A DNA stretch of 64,000 nucleotides from Sabellastarte sp. h YS-2021 (GCA_964017235.1 OZ024931.1:104054221-104118220); one strand, 5' to 3'; counted from the first letter of the stretch, positions 36,115 to 49,230 are shown. Notes: generated by a model from the letters alone, not told the origin. Numbers and translations are program-made.

Positions 36115-37357
36115 TACTTTGAAATAAAGCCTTATAAGAGTGAAAAATTTTGGTCAAAATTTCATTGTTACTACTGACATGCCCATGTTCTGTCTATATT
36201 TTACATATAACATTGTTACCTTGTCGCTGCTGTTGAAGTCCTAGGAATAATTTTGAGTTTGTCACACCTTTGTTTATAAATTTTGCTCTAGAACGTATGT
36301 AATAGCCCTTTGCTTTATTTTCATAATGATTTACCAATTTAGCCTAGATATTGTCCCTTTAAAATTCAAGATTAAGTTTTTTGTCTTTGTCATTTTTATA
36401 TTTTACTATTTCATCATTTAAAGAATCTAACCTGTTCTACTAAAGTGCTAAAGTGCCACTTCAGATTTTTCAGAGATTTTTCAATGCTATACAAAATTGA
36501 GAATTCTTTAATATTTAACTTCAAGAGCCCCCATAATAATGCATTATCAAGGGTGCTAGAATGTTTTGATTTTGTTTCCCTTACTACTTGTTTGATACCA
36601 TTTTGGTAATTTTTTTCTTGAAGAATATTATTATTTAATTTCCAATATCCAAGGCCTCTTGTTTGATTTTTCAAACTTAAAGAAACAATCACAGCTTTAT
36701 GATTAATTACATTATTGCCTCTAACTGGTTGCCTTATAATCACACTTTTCAACTCACCACAAAAATTTTCTGACACCAATACGTAGTCTAGCCTGCTGTA
36801 ACTTTTACTTTTTTTTATCATAATATGTGAAATCATTTTCATTTGTACTTGCCTTTTTAAAAACCCAGCAATCTATTAGTCTAAAATTTCTCTTAAACTT
36901 TTGTCATAAAATTTAGACAATGGAAACCTATCTTCAGGAAATGAACAAACATTAAAGTCTCCAGCTACTATGATATTATTTAAGTTTAAGGCACATTTTT
37001 GAACCCAGGTATACAAATTTTTAGAAATGCAATACAAAGTAATTCCATATTTGGTGCGTAAATTGAAAACACACTGAAAGTTTCATTTTGATATTCAAGA
37101 TTAACCAATATTTTCCTACTAAATTTTGTTTGAATAATACTGCCAACCCCTCTACTGTGGCTAGAGTCTGAACAGGCATTAAACACTTTACCCTTCCAAC
37201 AAGATTTAATGTATGGCTCTAATTCTTTTGTACAGAAGGTTTCTTGTAGAAATACAATATCAGCATTCTGATCCATCAACCACAGAAAAAGATTTCGACG
37301 TTTTCTGGGGTCATGCAAATCCCGTACGTTACATGTTAATATGTTAAGTGCACTCAT
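36115..37357 (-). mobile_element. Tx1-like LINE ORF2: apurinic endonuclease and linker
   Basis: The frame 37357-36986 starts 'MSALNILTCNVRDLHDPRKR', followed by 'DADIVFLQETFC'-type sequence (here QNADIVFLQETFC), with the catalytic Glu, then 'SRGVGSIIQTKF' and 'FSVFSIYAPN'. A second piece (36842-36414) carries 'YSRLDYVLVSENF' and 'NHKAVIVSLSLK', the end of the nuclease. A broken linker ('YYIRSRAKFINKG', 'SKLFLGLQQQR') reaches 36115. Several frameshifts and stops separate the pieces. The Met at 37357 lies about 110 bases after ORF1, which fits a two-ORF LINE. Confidence 0.8.
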
Positions 37358-37468
37358 ATAACATTATTACTGAGATAGACATGCTTACGTACTTATATTC
37401 AGATATACATTTTTCAGAAAATAAATGTACTCAATAAATGCCTATAAGAGATATTTAAACAAAACTTG

Positions 37469-38750
37469 TCAATCTAAGTAGTTGTACTCAGATTCTGAAT
37501 CACTCTTATCTTGGGCCTGGCTTTGGCTTCCATTTTGCAACTTCCATGTGAGTTTTATAATTCTTCCTTTTGATGAACTTTCCTTTATTAATTTAGTCCA
37601 TAAATCAGTCAGAAGCTTTCCCATTTGGTTTTTTCCTGGCCAGCTAGTCTTCTTTACTCTCAACACTTGTTCCTTATCGAGCCCAGATGACCAGTACATA
37701 TCTCCTTGCACTGCTTCCACCAATACACTAGAGCCATGTTGAATCAAGATATCACAGAATTCAGGAGTATCTTTTGCTTTAGCTTCAAGCACTTGCATCA
37801 TTTGATCTTCCTTCACAAGCTCCCAGTGGGGATTATAAGGTAGTGTAGAAGACAACCTTTTGGCTTGCAGTGCTGTTTTGGTAGATAAGATCTAATTTGC
37901 TACATATTTGTCTCCGCATTTGATAGCCTTGGAGTATTGGTATGCATGCTCAGCAGAGGGGGTATGAACATCAAAAACCTTTATTTGGCAAGGATAAAAG
38001 TTAATTAAGGGATCATCATATCCTTGAAATGGTGTTATACTCCTCTGTTTCTGCTTTGCTGATCCTGGGCAGACTGGATCTCCTGGTAAATGAGCAGGCT
38101 TTTTGCAAACTACACATGCTGCAGGATTCTGACACTGGTTCCTGAAATGTCCTTCCTTGTAACAATTGTTGCACAATGGTTTTTCCCATTTTTCTGTCCC
38201 TTGTGGAATATAGTACAATGTGTTAATCCAATAACTGCACGTCTTGGTAACAGGTTTTCAAAAGGCTCTGCAAAGGCAATTCTGTCCCCATTAAGTATAT
38301 CTGTTAATTCATTTCTAATTTTTTCATAATGAATTGGTCTCTTTAACTGATATTTTTGCTATCAAGATAGGCTTCTATATTGGCATTTCCCCTTGACAAA
38401 GGTATGTCTTTAAAAAATGATCTTCATCACATCATTGTCTGTTTTACCCTCTCTTATTCCTGCTCTGTATGGGTTGTTTGAGTGGGTTTGTACTGATTGA
38501 CCCCTGATGTTTAGCGTTGTTGCACACAATTTAACTCTTGCCTGATTGTCTTTTACATAAATTCTCCACACCATTCTGATTCTCTGAATAGCCAGGAGTT
38601 CTTTCATTTGAATAACATCCAACACTGCCTCACATATTTCAAACTCTTTCACAGTCTTAAAGTCAATAATGTCTTTTGCATTAATAAACACTGGTTCCAC
38701 ACTTGGTCAATCCATTCTCCTATGTTTCCGTTTGCTAGAGGTGAAAAACC
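37469..38750 (-). mobile_element. Tx1-like LINE ORF1: zinc knuckles followed by a NADAR (YbiA-like) domain
   Basis: The upstream part (38700-38410) includes 'EPVFINAKDIIDFKTVKEFE' and an RNA-binding-like region. Next come two zinc knuckles, CNNCYKEGHFRNQC and CVVCKKPAHLPGDPVC (38218-38060). After a short linker the NADAR fold begins: 'PFQGYDDPLINFYPCQIKVF' and 'SAEHAYQYSKAIKCGD'. After one frame change near 37880 it continues with 'NPHWELVKEDQMMQVLEAK', 'SSVLVEAVQGDMYWSSGLD' and 'WPGKNQMGKLLTDL', plus an acidic tail with stop at 37469. The NADAR hallmarks are all visible: F.GYDDPL.NFYPC, SAEHAYQ, and YWSSGL. NADAR proteins act on ADP-ribose-type nucleotides. What the domain does in a LINE is unknown to me. 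Confidence 0.8.
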
Positions 38751-39589
38751 AGTCAGTTGTTTTGCATGAAATAGAAGGCCTTCCCCAGAGGTGTGAAATT
38801 TTCTCTTTTAATTAATGATTTTCACTAAAGACCATTTCATTTGATTTGCAATATATTTTTACACCATCAAAACCTGCACAGAAATTCCTTTTCACACATG
38901 AATAAACATAAATAGCCAAGTTTCACAATTTGATATAAATTTTTACAAAGAATATTTTTCTACAAAATTTACTGTTTATCCTTTTTGCTGATAATATTCA
39001 CATAAACCTATGTGACATAATCTTTCCAGTGGTACTAAATTCAAACATTTTTAACAAATATTCTTATCAAACAGGTCTAAAAAGCATGTACACAGAAAAA
39101 CATGCTGTTTTCTTCTCTGTGACCAATTGACTTTAGATATGATATTTAGTGCAACTATAAAGGAAATTTTACTTGTATCTCTAACTCAAAAGCATCACTC
39201 TTCAGTAATAAAGTTTCTTCATAAGATAAAATGTTATAAAATGAATTTTACAAAACAAAATGTAATTTAATTCACTGTTTTGTGCACAAAATATTGCATA
39301 AGCGAAACACAGAGAAGATAAAAAGTGTTCATGTTGTGGAAGGTGAGTCATGGATCGGGGCCATTGTGGCACAGGAAAATGAATGGTTGGTTAAACCACA
39401 ACATTACATAATACATTCTGGCTTGTGTGGATCCACCTCCCGACCTGACTTGGGATCAGATTGTTTTTCTGCACAATGGAATGTGAAAATATAAGGACAA
39501 GCCATAGAGGCCAAACCAACATGTCTTAGCTGCTCACTATAAGCTGCAGTAGTTGACACCAGATCAGACTAGAGTAGTGTTCTGATTCA
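38751..39589. other. AT-rich interval, nothing recognised
   Basis: This is upstream of the minus-strand LINE ORF1 and may include its 5' UTR. An open stretch at 39282-39494 ('EWLVKPQHYIIHSGLCGSTS') has no family match that I know. It could belong to the broken Harbinger element that follows. Confidence 0.4.
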
Positions 39590-40140
39590 TTGAAGAGTGC
39601 ATACATCACTGCTTGAAAAAGGAAGCCACCAATATCAGCCGGGCCATCTTTGAGGAATTCTAGGAAGAATGTCTGGGATGCCGTACCACTCGTGGAGAGA
39701 GATTAAGGAGAGGTACAGCTGGAACGTCCTTCTGCAGTTGACTTGCTACATGGGAAACATATTGCAAAGAAGAAGCCTACCAGATCTGGGAGCAAATTTT
39801 GCAACTACAAGGCTTTCTTTTCCTGGTTCTGCTAGCCCTGGTTGACACTGAATAAAGATTTCTTTGGGTGGATGTTGGGTCCCCGAGGATCTTAATCACA
39901 TGCACAAATTTTCAACTGCTGCAAGTTGAAGAAAAATATAGAGAATGGTACCTTGGGGCTTCCACCACCTGAACCCTTGGGGTACGGAGGGCCTACTTGT
40001 ACCATTTTCTTGCTGTTTAATAATGCTTTCACCATGAAGCCAGGCTAGTGAAACCATACAGTAAAAGACAACTGAGTAGGTAAGAGAAAAGAGCAAACAA
40101 CAGGATCTCCAGAGGAAAGAAGGGATTTTTTTTGTATCCA
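39590..40140 (+). pseudogene. Harbinger-type DDE transposase remnant
   Basis: Pieces in shifting plus frames match the catalytic domain of PIF/Harbinger transposases: 'GKHIAKKKPTRSGSKFCNYK' near 39757, 'LVLLALVDTE' near 39830, then a 'FLWVDVG'-like segment near 39860. Later come 'AQIFNC.KLKKNIENGTLGL' (39900-39955), 'PPPEPLG', and 'KPYS.RQLSR' near 40060. Several stops and shifts make it a dead copy. Terminal inverted repeats and the Myb-like partner gene are not seen. Confidence 0.7.
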
Positions 40141-41572
40141 GCATATGATCTGGATTATTCCAAACTTGTAATCACTTAATTCTCACCTTTTAACCTGGAC
40201 CTGTCCACACTACAAATTTCATCAAGGTACATATTTTTACTTTTGAAGTAATCACAAACAAACAATAAGTATACTTGAAAATATAGTCCTGGTGAAGGTA
40301 ATTAGATCTTTATTATAGAATTTATAGAATTTTAAATACATACACAACAATTTAACAAATGCATACTGTATTTTCCAGTTGCAGCATTCACAAAGGGTTT
40401 TAATATTTTAGTCTTTATCTAATCTTTAAGACCAATACAGTAGAAAACATTGTGGCCATGTACACTTTCATCCACTCCACACGTAATTTCAAATGCAACA
40501 ATTGAATAAAAATATAAACAAGACATTTCTAAAGTAATGCTTTGAAAGGTTTTAAGTGGTTAGAAATTTTACTACTTTAAAAGCTTAGTCAAATACATAA
40601 AGCGCACATGATATCAAATCACAGAAAATCACTGTGGTTATACGAAAAATAGCTCACTGAGTCTAAAAAATCGATCTCAGCTTAGACTTGCTTTGGCAAT
40701 GTCTATACATGCCTATTCTTACCTGAGACAAGTATCTTAGATTTAATACTGGGTTCTGTTTAAAATAATAGAAATATAAGGACCGGAAATCACATGTGTA
40801 AATTAAAAAACAACCTTTTTTGTTTTGAGAATAATTTTAATGTGACATGAAAGAAATATGTTTATTTCTTAAATTAATATAAACCCAATGTTATGACTTT
40901 TTTATATTCAAATGGTTATATGTACAAAATATTTTGAATGTTTTTTTTTCAAAATTGCTTCTTGTTCATGTTATCTAGCAAATTATATTTTGCAGAGATG
41001 ACATGAAGACCATGGCACTTGGTACCAGTCAGAATGTAGTACTGTGGTTCTGCATGGTACTTTGGTTCTCACAATAAAAGCAGGCTTTGTTTGAAATTGG
41101 TGCCACACTCTCAGGATTTGATGACCAACCACACGTTTTTGAATCTGCCCTATAAAAATTTTGGCTATTTTGAACATTGTCCCTCTCCGTGTCACTGAAT
41201 TCGATACTGAGACTTTGTATTAGTATTTGCAGGATATCACTTATGAGATGAAAGCAGAACAGTATGGTTGGAACAAGGTCATTCTGCTACTACATGGAGC
41301 AAAAGCTTGATGTATGTTGGTGTTTAATTTCTGGGTGCTTAAATACTATGGTATTAGTATGTAAATGTAAGACAGTGATTGGCTCTTGACTTTAAATGAT
41401 ATAGTATATTAGTAAGTGGCTCTAACGTTACTGGCTCACAGTCTTAGTTTGAGTGACATTTTGGGGCTGTATTGCTCAGCTCCTGGGGGCGATTGTTGGG
41501 CCTTTGAAATGTAGCCTGTTAACTGGCAGCATACATAGCTGGGATGTTTAGCTCTATTTGTATATGTAGTAT
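40141..41572. other. AT-rich interval before the DIRS element
   Basis: Apart from a weak echo of the 1-2160 repeat at about 40145-40235 ('cttgtaatcacttaattctc', 'caaatttcatcaa'), I see no gene, RNA or repeat pair. The open stretch at 41195-40983 on the minus strand is not supported. Confidence 0.45.
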
Positions 41573-44500
41573 TCTATCTCATACACACACTATGCAACAA
41601 AGCAATTACATGAGATGCAGGCCTGCTTATCACTCAGTTCAAGGATTTCTGTTGCTCAGTGCAGATGTTATGTTTTATATCTAGTGTGTATGTGGTTTTG
41701 TGTTTTAAAAGAGAGGATTGTTTTGTTCTAGTGTTGATTTCCAGGAATTTAGATAAAAGGATATTGTACTAAAATCATTTCACCAAGAATTGGACAAAAT
41801 TAATTGAAGTTATTATTTGAGCTGAAAGTCTGATACAGTACAAATAAAGTCTTACAAATAAAGTACAAAAACTATGGAGTCTAGTGACATGAAAGGACAA
41901 TCAAAAAGGCCAAGTGAAGGATGTGACACTCAGTCTGTTGAAAAAGCATCCAATGACAGTGCTATGGCTGGATCTGCCCAATGTAAGATTCCTGAAACTT
42001 CTGCTCTTGGAAGCATAGAAGAAAATATGTCTGCAATGCTCAAAGTTATGCTGAAAATGCAGACATCCATGGGGTTGAAATGGGCTGAAATTTTTTCTGA
42101 CTCTGAGTCTGAAATTGAAGAACCCCCACCCAAAGTATGTAAGACTTCCAGTATGGATGATATTTCTGATCTTTTTCAAGCACCCCCAAAGCTGTGGATG
42201 ACCCCTTGCCATTCTGGATGCTATTGAGGATTGCTTTCATGACGGCGATGACTTGGGACCACCAGTGAAGGAAAAGATGGCTGAAAAGGTGAACCAACAT
42301 TTCCGAGCCAACCTTAGAGTAGAGAAAATTATGGACAAGAAAAAGGTCTATTTAAGACCACAGAACTGTGACAATCTGGAAGTTCCACGCTGTAATGAGG
42401 AAATCTGGAGGAAACTCAATAAAGAACAACGTCTTAGAGATGGCAAACTTGCAGGCATTCAACATGCTATTGCTGTGGGAGCCACTGCTGTGGTGCATAT
42501 CCTAGAATCATTGTTGGCTGGTGGCCCTTCTAATGGTGCTTTAGATATACCCACTTTGGTGGCTAAATGATGTGACTCCCTAGCCCTACTTGTCTACGCC
42601 AGCCAGGAGCTCTCACACAAGCGACAGGAAAGCCTTCGGCCTGTTTTGAAACAAGAATATTTTGGTCTCTTGTTAAGGTCTATCCCTATTACATCACAGT
42701 TGTTTGGTAATGATCTGTACAAGACAATGCGTCATCTAAACCAAGAAGCAGCCATTGGGAAAGAGGCCTTACCATATTCAAAAAACTTCCAACGTCAGAC
42801 CTACAAGCAAGCAAAAAACTGGAGGGCAAAAAAGGGCAGGGATCACAAGAACAAAGGAAAACAGTACATAGACAAAAACCAGAGAAAGTACTGAATGTGA
42901 GCCCCACCAAAACTGCAGTGAGTACTTTTAAGCATTCATCATTTGAATCATTTGTGACTGACATTATTACTGAGTCCAATGTTGATATTCAGAGGTTTAC
43001 AGCAGGAAATATTGGTAAATATCATCAGAAGTGGGCTTCCCTAACATCTGATCATGAAATTTTAAACATTGTTAGAGGGAAAAGTTGAAAATTTTCTGAT
43101 ATACCAAGACAACTACGATTACTTAGGGTACTTCCTTTCAGTGACAAGGAAGCTGAGGTTATTCATGGTGAAATTGAAAACTTCTGCAAATGGGAGTTCT
43201 TACGCAGGTGATTTCTTGTCTAACATTTTTATTAGACCAAAACAAGATGGGAAATACAGGATGATTTTGAACCTGAAACCCTTTACCCAGTATTTACAAC
43301 ATCATCACTTCAAAATGGATACTTTAAAGACAGCAGTAGCCATGGTCAGACCACATTGTTACATGGCATCTATTGACTTAAAGGATGCATATTATTCAGT
43401 TCCTATTAAAGAAACACATTAAAAGTACTTAAACTTTCAGTGGAGAGATACCTACTATAAATACACATGCTTTGCTAATGGTTTAGCTCCTTGCTCACGA
43501 AAATTCACAAAGTTATTAAAACCTGTGTATGCTATGTTAAGAAGACAAGGACATGAAATTATAGGCTATATAGATGACTCATTCGTAAAAGGGGAGACTT
43601 ATGAATCATGTGTACAGAATGTTACAGCCAGTGTAAATTTATTGAGATCATTGGGATTTATAATTCATCCTGATAAATCTACACTTATACCAACTCAGAC
43701 AGCACAGTTTTTAGGTTTTATAATTGACTCTCTCAACATGACTGTATCCCTGACCTCACATAAAAAACAGCTTATAACAGAAAATTGTACAAAATTACTT
43801 GACACCTCACTTCCTACAATTAGACAGGTGGCCCATGTTATTGGGATACTGGTAGCTGCCTTCCCTGGTGTACAGTTTTGACCACTTTATTGTAGAGCCT
43901 TAGAACATGACAAGATCCAAGCTTTAAAACAGAACAGAGGTGACTTTGATAAATGCATGAGCTCATCAGTGAAAGCTTGTAAAGAGCTACAGTGGTGGGT
44001 TGACAACATTTCCCATGCATATAAACCAATTACCCACGATGAAGCAGAGCTTGTTATTGAAACAGATTCCTCAATGATGGGATGGGGAGCTATAAATTTA
44101 ACATCCAACTGTAAAACTGGGGGGAGTGGCTTCCCAGTGAAAAACAGATGCATATCAACTATTTGGAATTAAAAGCGGCTCACTTTGCACTCAAATCCTT
44201 CTGTTCCCAATTGCAAAACACTCATGTCAGACTCAAAATTGATAACATGACTGCTGTGGCATACATCAGAGAAATGAGGGGGTCGAAGAGTGTCTCTTTT
44301 AATGAGATCACAAAGATAATATGGGAGTTTGCTCAAACAGGGAATATATGCTTAAGTATTTCATACATCCCAGTAAAATTAAACATTATTGCTGATAATC
44401 AGAGTAGAAAATTCAGTGCTGAACTAGAATGGAAATTAGATTCAGATGTATTTGAACAAATTACTGGAGTGTTGTCTAAGCTTTCCTTCAAGTGTGACAT

Positions 44501-46209
44501 TGATCTTTTTGCATCAAGATTGAATTTTCAAATTTCTCCCTATGTCAGTTATAAGCCTGATCCTGATGATTTTGCAGTAGATGCCTTTACACTTACTTGG
44601 AGTAGTTTCACATTCTGTGCCTTTCCACCTTTTTCAATTATCCCACAAGTGTTGCAAAAAGTTAGTCAGGACAGGGCGACTGGACTACTTATTATTCTAT
44701 TTTGGCCTTCCCAGGCTTTCTTTCCAAGTGTTTTACACATGTTGATTTCCAATCCTATCTTTATTCATAGGAAGAAAACTCTACTTCAATTACCAGCCTA
44801 TCCAATGATGAGTCATCCACCTCACAGGAAACTGAACCTGCTGGCATGCTGCATATCCGGAAATCCCTCACTTCCAAAAATCTATCAAAAGCAGCTGAAG
44901 ACATCATCATGTGCTCCTGGAGGAAAAACACAAGAAAGCAACACTCTGGCCACCTCAGTAAATGGACAAAATTTTGTGGTGAACGGGAGGCAGATCCCTT
45001 TTCCCTACCTGTGAATATCTGCCTAGATTTCCTTGTTTCTTTGTATGAAAAAGGGCTCAGTTACAGTTCCCTTAATATTGCACATTTAGCTACATCTGCC
45101 ATTCACGGCGACTGTGGGACCTCACCATTAATCAATCGCTTCATGACAGGTATATACAATCTTCAGCCAGGACTCCCGAGGTACACTTGTACATATGATA
45201 TCAAGACAGTGTTGGATCACCTAGACTCCATTGCTTTGGACCAAGCCTCTCTCATGTCTCTTTCTAGGAAACTAGCTCTTCTGTTGCTGTTACTGACAGG
45301 GCAGTGTGTGCAAATTTTAAAAGCATTAGATATTTCCAATGTACATTTCACTGATACAAAATGTTCTTTATATATAGATAAACTGATGAAGACATCACGA
45401 CCGGGCAAACATAACTCAGTCATTGAATTTAAATGCTACAGCAATGTGAATTTGTGTGTTTTTGCCCATTTGAAGAAATATTTAGATGTGACACATACTT
45501 TACGCTTGTCTAATACACAGTTATTTATAACCAGTACAAAACCCTATAAACCTGTAACTGTTGACACTCTGGCCTGTTGGGCCAAATCAATGCTGGAAAA
45601 AAGTGGCGTTGACATCACCACTTTTAAATGCCACAGTACTCAATCTGCAGTGGCTTCAAAAAGTTTCCTTTCTGGAATTCCTATACATCAAATACTGGAG
45701 GCTGCATCATGGTCCAATGTAAAAACATTTGCAGAGTTTTATCATAAACCTATTGTTGACAAACCTTGCTTTTTAAATGATTTGTTAGAAACTGTGTATT
45801 CTGTGTGAATTTCATACATTTTATACACCTGTATTTACAATACACAATTTGCATGCAAGTGTTTTGTTTCAATCTCTCTAGAATCTACACTTCGCTTGGA
45901 CTTTGGCCGACAAACCATCTTTCAAGTCTCATGTAATTGCTTTGTTGCATAGTGTATGTATGAGATCGAATTGGAAGTTACATGAACTTACCTTGTAAGT
46001 GAAGTTTGATTGTGATTCTGTCGAATCGCACACGGCAACAAAGTAATTACTTGCCCACCTCATAATCGCCCACCCTTTGCAAATTGTCTGGTTTATGGCC
46101 TCCGTTGTTGAACACTGAGTGATAAGCAGGCCTGCATCTCATGTAATTACTTTGTTTCCGTGTGTGATTCGACAGAATCACAATCAATCTTCACTTACAA
46201 GGTAAGTTC
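41573..46209 (+). mobile_element. DIRS-type tyrosine-recombinase retroelement (fossil)
   Basis: Parts in order: left inverted terminal repeat (about 41573-41642), gag-like region (about 41870-42890), reverse transcriptase with RNase H and a further conserved DIRS region (about 43070-44850), and tyrosine recombinase (about 44850-45810). An internal complementary region (about 45933-46055) and the right terminal repeat (about 46114-46209) follow. The first half of the internal region is the inverse of the left tip; its second half is the inverse of the right tip (about 46141-46209). This is the layout known from DIRS-1, where it serves circle formation. Reverse transcriptase is recognised by its palm region with 'GYIDDSF', and the recombinase by its C-terminal catalytic region. 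The copy is broken, with roughly three to five breaks. Its terminal repeats are still well matched, so it is of moderate age. Confidence 0.9.
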
Positions 46210-47774
46210 GTTTAATTTCTGATTATCATATAGTGCTGGGTTTGATCAGCCATAGTGTTTAGATATGTGATTATATATTCTCAGAGTGTGGCTGCTCTTT
46301 TGATTATGTAACAGTTTCAATAAGGTTCTTTCACTCTGTATGCTTACATATATGTATCTATGACATTCGGAGTTATTAACTTTAATGTAATTTGTGTCTT
46401 ATGTATCTAGTCAAATTTATAATCTATATAATTTGAATGTTAATTAACTATCTCAAATTGTTTTATCTCATTTACCACGTAAACATGTAGATAACTCATC
46501 ATACAATGTTAATTCTTAACTTCTCTATTTTACTGTAACTCTCTGTGCATAGGCAGTTTAAATGTATATTCTTTCTGAAAGTTACATACTATACGTTTTT
46601 TTAACATTACAGTTATTTATAATTATCACACTTGACCACGAGTTTTGGGGTTACCCCATCAGAGTAATGATCATGTGACTATGTATATACTTGTTACTGA
46701 GACAGTTGTAACAAATAGATTTAGAATAATTTTAACTCCCAATATGTATATATTTTTATGACTAATAACTCTCTGTGTCTATAACATTCCCCTCTTAGTA
46801 TCATTGTTATAAATCTGCAATTTTCTATTTTATCTGTAACTCTTAGTGTAACGAAGTTAATTTTCAAGTTATTTTGACTTATAGTAATAATTGGCTTGTT
46901 TATGTAACGCTTCCTTCCAGTATTACTGTTATAAATAGGTAACTTTTTCTATTTTATCTGTACATCTTAGTGAAAATGATTTTCTAAATAAAGGGTGATT
47001 AAGTACTCTTTCAGAATTTTAAAATTCATTATGCAAACGTTCAAACTATCCAACAAGTTAATTTTATTCTGGCATAGGGTCACCTTTAATAATATGCTCT
47101 GGTAGGCTTAGCTCTGCCTAAGTAAGGTGACCCTATACCATTTCGTTATTCATGCACTGTGTAAAATGATTTGTAAATATGAATAATGTAGTTCAAGATT
47201 TACATTGAAATAAAATGTATAAACCCCAATGCTTGTTTGACCTTTGTCCCCTATCAAGGTCATTAGTAATTATGTTTGACTGGAACTTGAGGAACTGTGA
47301 TACTCCGTTCATAAAATAAAAAAATAACAATTTAAATATTTCAATGTATTCCTTGAGCAGACCATTTTAAATTTATATGAATTGTTTAAAGAGGTTTACA
47401 TGTACTTCTGTCCGTCAAGTTCCTGTATGTAGATTCTACATGTTAATAGCTAAATAAGTGTCCAATATTTGAAAATAATGTATTGTTTAGGAGACCCTGA
47501 GAGGACTCAGTCAACAGTTCATTATTTTACAATTTATTTGACACTTAATTGCGAGGCTGTTTAAATTACATACCTTCCTTACTTTATATTTATGTAATTT
47601 GAGTGTTTGTTTTTATATAATCATTTTAGTAGAAATAAAAGTAAAAGGGTTTATCCAGAAACGTGTAAAATGAGTTTCCTGTGTATGCGGAAAAGTGAGT
47701 GGAAATACTGTTCATTAATGAATAATATTGGGACACTTTTAACAAAAGAAAACTCTCAGGTGTAATTTAACGGG
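46210..47774. other. AT-rich interval after the DIRS element
   Basis: No gene was seen. Several loose echoes of 'ctattttatctgtaactct' occur at 46530, 46826 and 46950, suggesting a decayed tandem repeat. One inverted repeat lies at 47070-47140. Confidence 0.5.
47070..47140. repeat. Inverted repeat, 17-bp arms
   Basis: TGGCATAGGGTCACCTT (47070-47086) pairs with AAGGTGACCCTATACCA (47124-47140), with a single mismatch. The 37-base loop contains 'aggcttagctctgcct', itself partly self-complementary. It could be a very small MITE or a cruciform site. Confidence 0.7.
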
Positions 47775-47930
47775 TATTCACTGGGCTAAGGTCAAATTTA
47801 GGTCTTATGTCCCTTCCAGTGGCTAATACCATACGAGTACAGATACTCAGTACACCCCATATGTTGTCATTGGCTAGATTCGAACCCACAATCACAGAGA
47901 CCGTTTAGGCTAGTGAAGAATCAATAAGAT
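47775..47930 (-). mobile_element. SINE-like fragment with a tRNA B box
   Basis: The minus strand carries GTGGGTTCGAATCTAGCC, a strong B box, about 30 bases after 'tagcctaaacggtctctgtg'. The body then contains 'tactcgtatggtattagccac' and 'aaatttgaccttagcc'. The A box is weak and the ends are undefined. It differs from the two SINE families described to its right. Confidence 0.5.
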
Positions 47931-48195
47931 AGGAAGAGAACAATGTAGAAGTTTATCTTGTATGTCATCATGAACATGGCTAGGTGTACAAACCAGGAAA
48001 AGTAAAAGTATATGGGCTGTATTGGTGGTGTTTTCCTTTTGTGCTATTTTCTGACCACTGTATAGAAAATGGATTCAAAGTGACATATATGCCCATTTTG
48101 GGCTGAGTACAACATTCATTGTATTTCTGTTGTTTGCATATAAATATACACTGTATACAAGTCACTATAATAAATGAAAATAAATAAAACTGTTC

Positions 48196-48395
48196 TTAAG
48201 GTATAGTTACCTCTGCAAAGAAGCGTATGTTTTTGACGGCGTTTGTTTTTCTGTCTGTTTACAAAATAACTAAAAAGGTTATAGACGGATTGGGGTAAAA
48301 TTTTCAGGAAATGTTGATAATGACACAAGGAGGAAATGAGTTGATTTTGGCGGTGATACTGATCGTTGTCTGCATCCAGGAAAATTTGGAGGGTA
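48196..48395 (+). repeat. Dispersed copy of the repeat forming the 1-2160 array
   Basis: 'ttacctctgcaaagaagcgt', 'aaataactaaaaaggttatag', 'ttttcaggaaatgt' and 'gtctgcatccagg' are the reverse-strand counterparts of the array unit. Having 'ggttatgtttt..' first and the 'gatccagg' block last gives the family's direction. It is a single copy with no terminal duplication noted. Confidence 0.65.
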
Positions 48396-49230
48396 TTTTA
48401 TGATTGTGAGATAATGTCATTACCTGTCCTCAATTGTGGTTTCTGTATTTATGGCAATATCTGAAGTCGGGCACCAATAGCTCTACTGTGAAGATACAGA
48501 AGCCTAGTACTGCTTTATTTCCTAAAGCCGATGTCAGTATTTTAAATAAGACCTCTATACATGTGAGATATATTTATAAACTAAGACCGAGAAAACAGCA
48601 CATATTGCACATCTTTATAGATCCTTCATTAGAATATAAAGTAACATTTTAAAAACTGTCCAAATGGAGATATTATTTCCTTTCTCATAGCAACGTATGA
48701 CTGTGTTTACTGCCATTGTGTTACATGCTATGCACACTTTATATATGTTACACCTGCATATATTTTGGTGTTTCCACTTATCAAAGGATTCAGTAACTTG
48801 ACATTAATATAACAGTCATGAAAATGTAGCTGTACAGGTTCGTTTATGCATCAAACATTTATGCTGGCCCTGAATCTATGATGCATGGACATCAAAAACC
48901 CAGTAAAGTGTGGCGGCCAGTCTCCATACCAACCTATTGATCAGTCCCCCATGTTCATGATGAAGTACAATTAATCCTGTCATGGATCTGCTTTTACCTT
49001 TTTATCTCTCCAGAGGGTCTGTTGAGGAATTGTTTTTTTATTGATGTGTTTTATTGACATCTTCAGGATGAATTGTACACTGCACACAATAATAAATTTC
49101 AGGTCACATTATGTGAAGTTGTTTTCAACAGCTAAAGCAAGAATTTGCTCAATAGACGGATTTTAAAAGGTTGTTTTATTCAATGAGAAGGATGTAATTT
49201 TTAGAATAAAGAACAATTTAATTCATCAAA

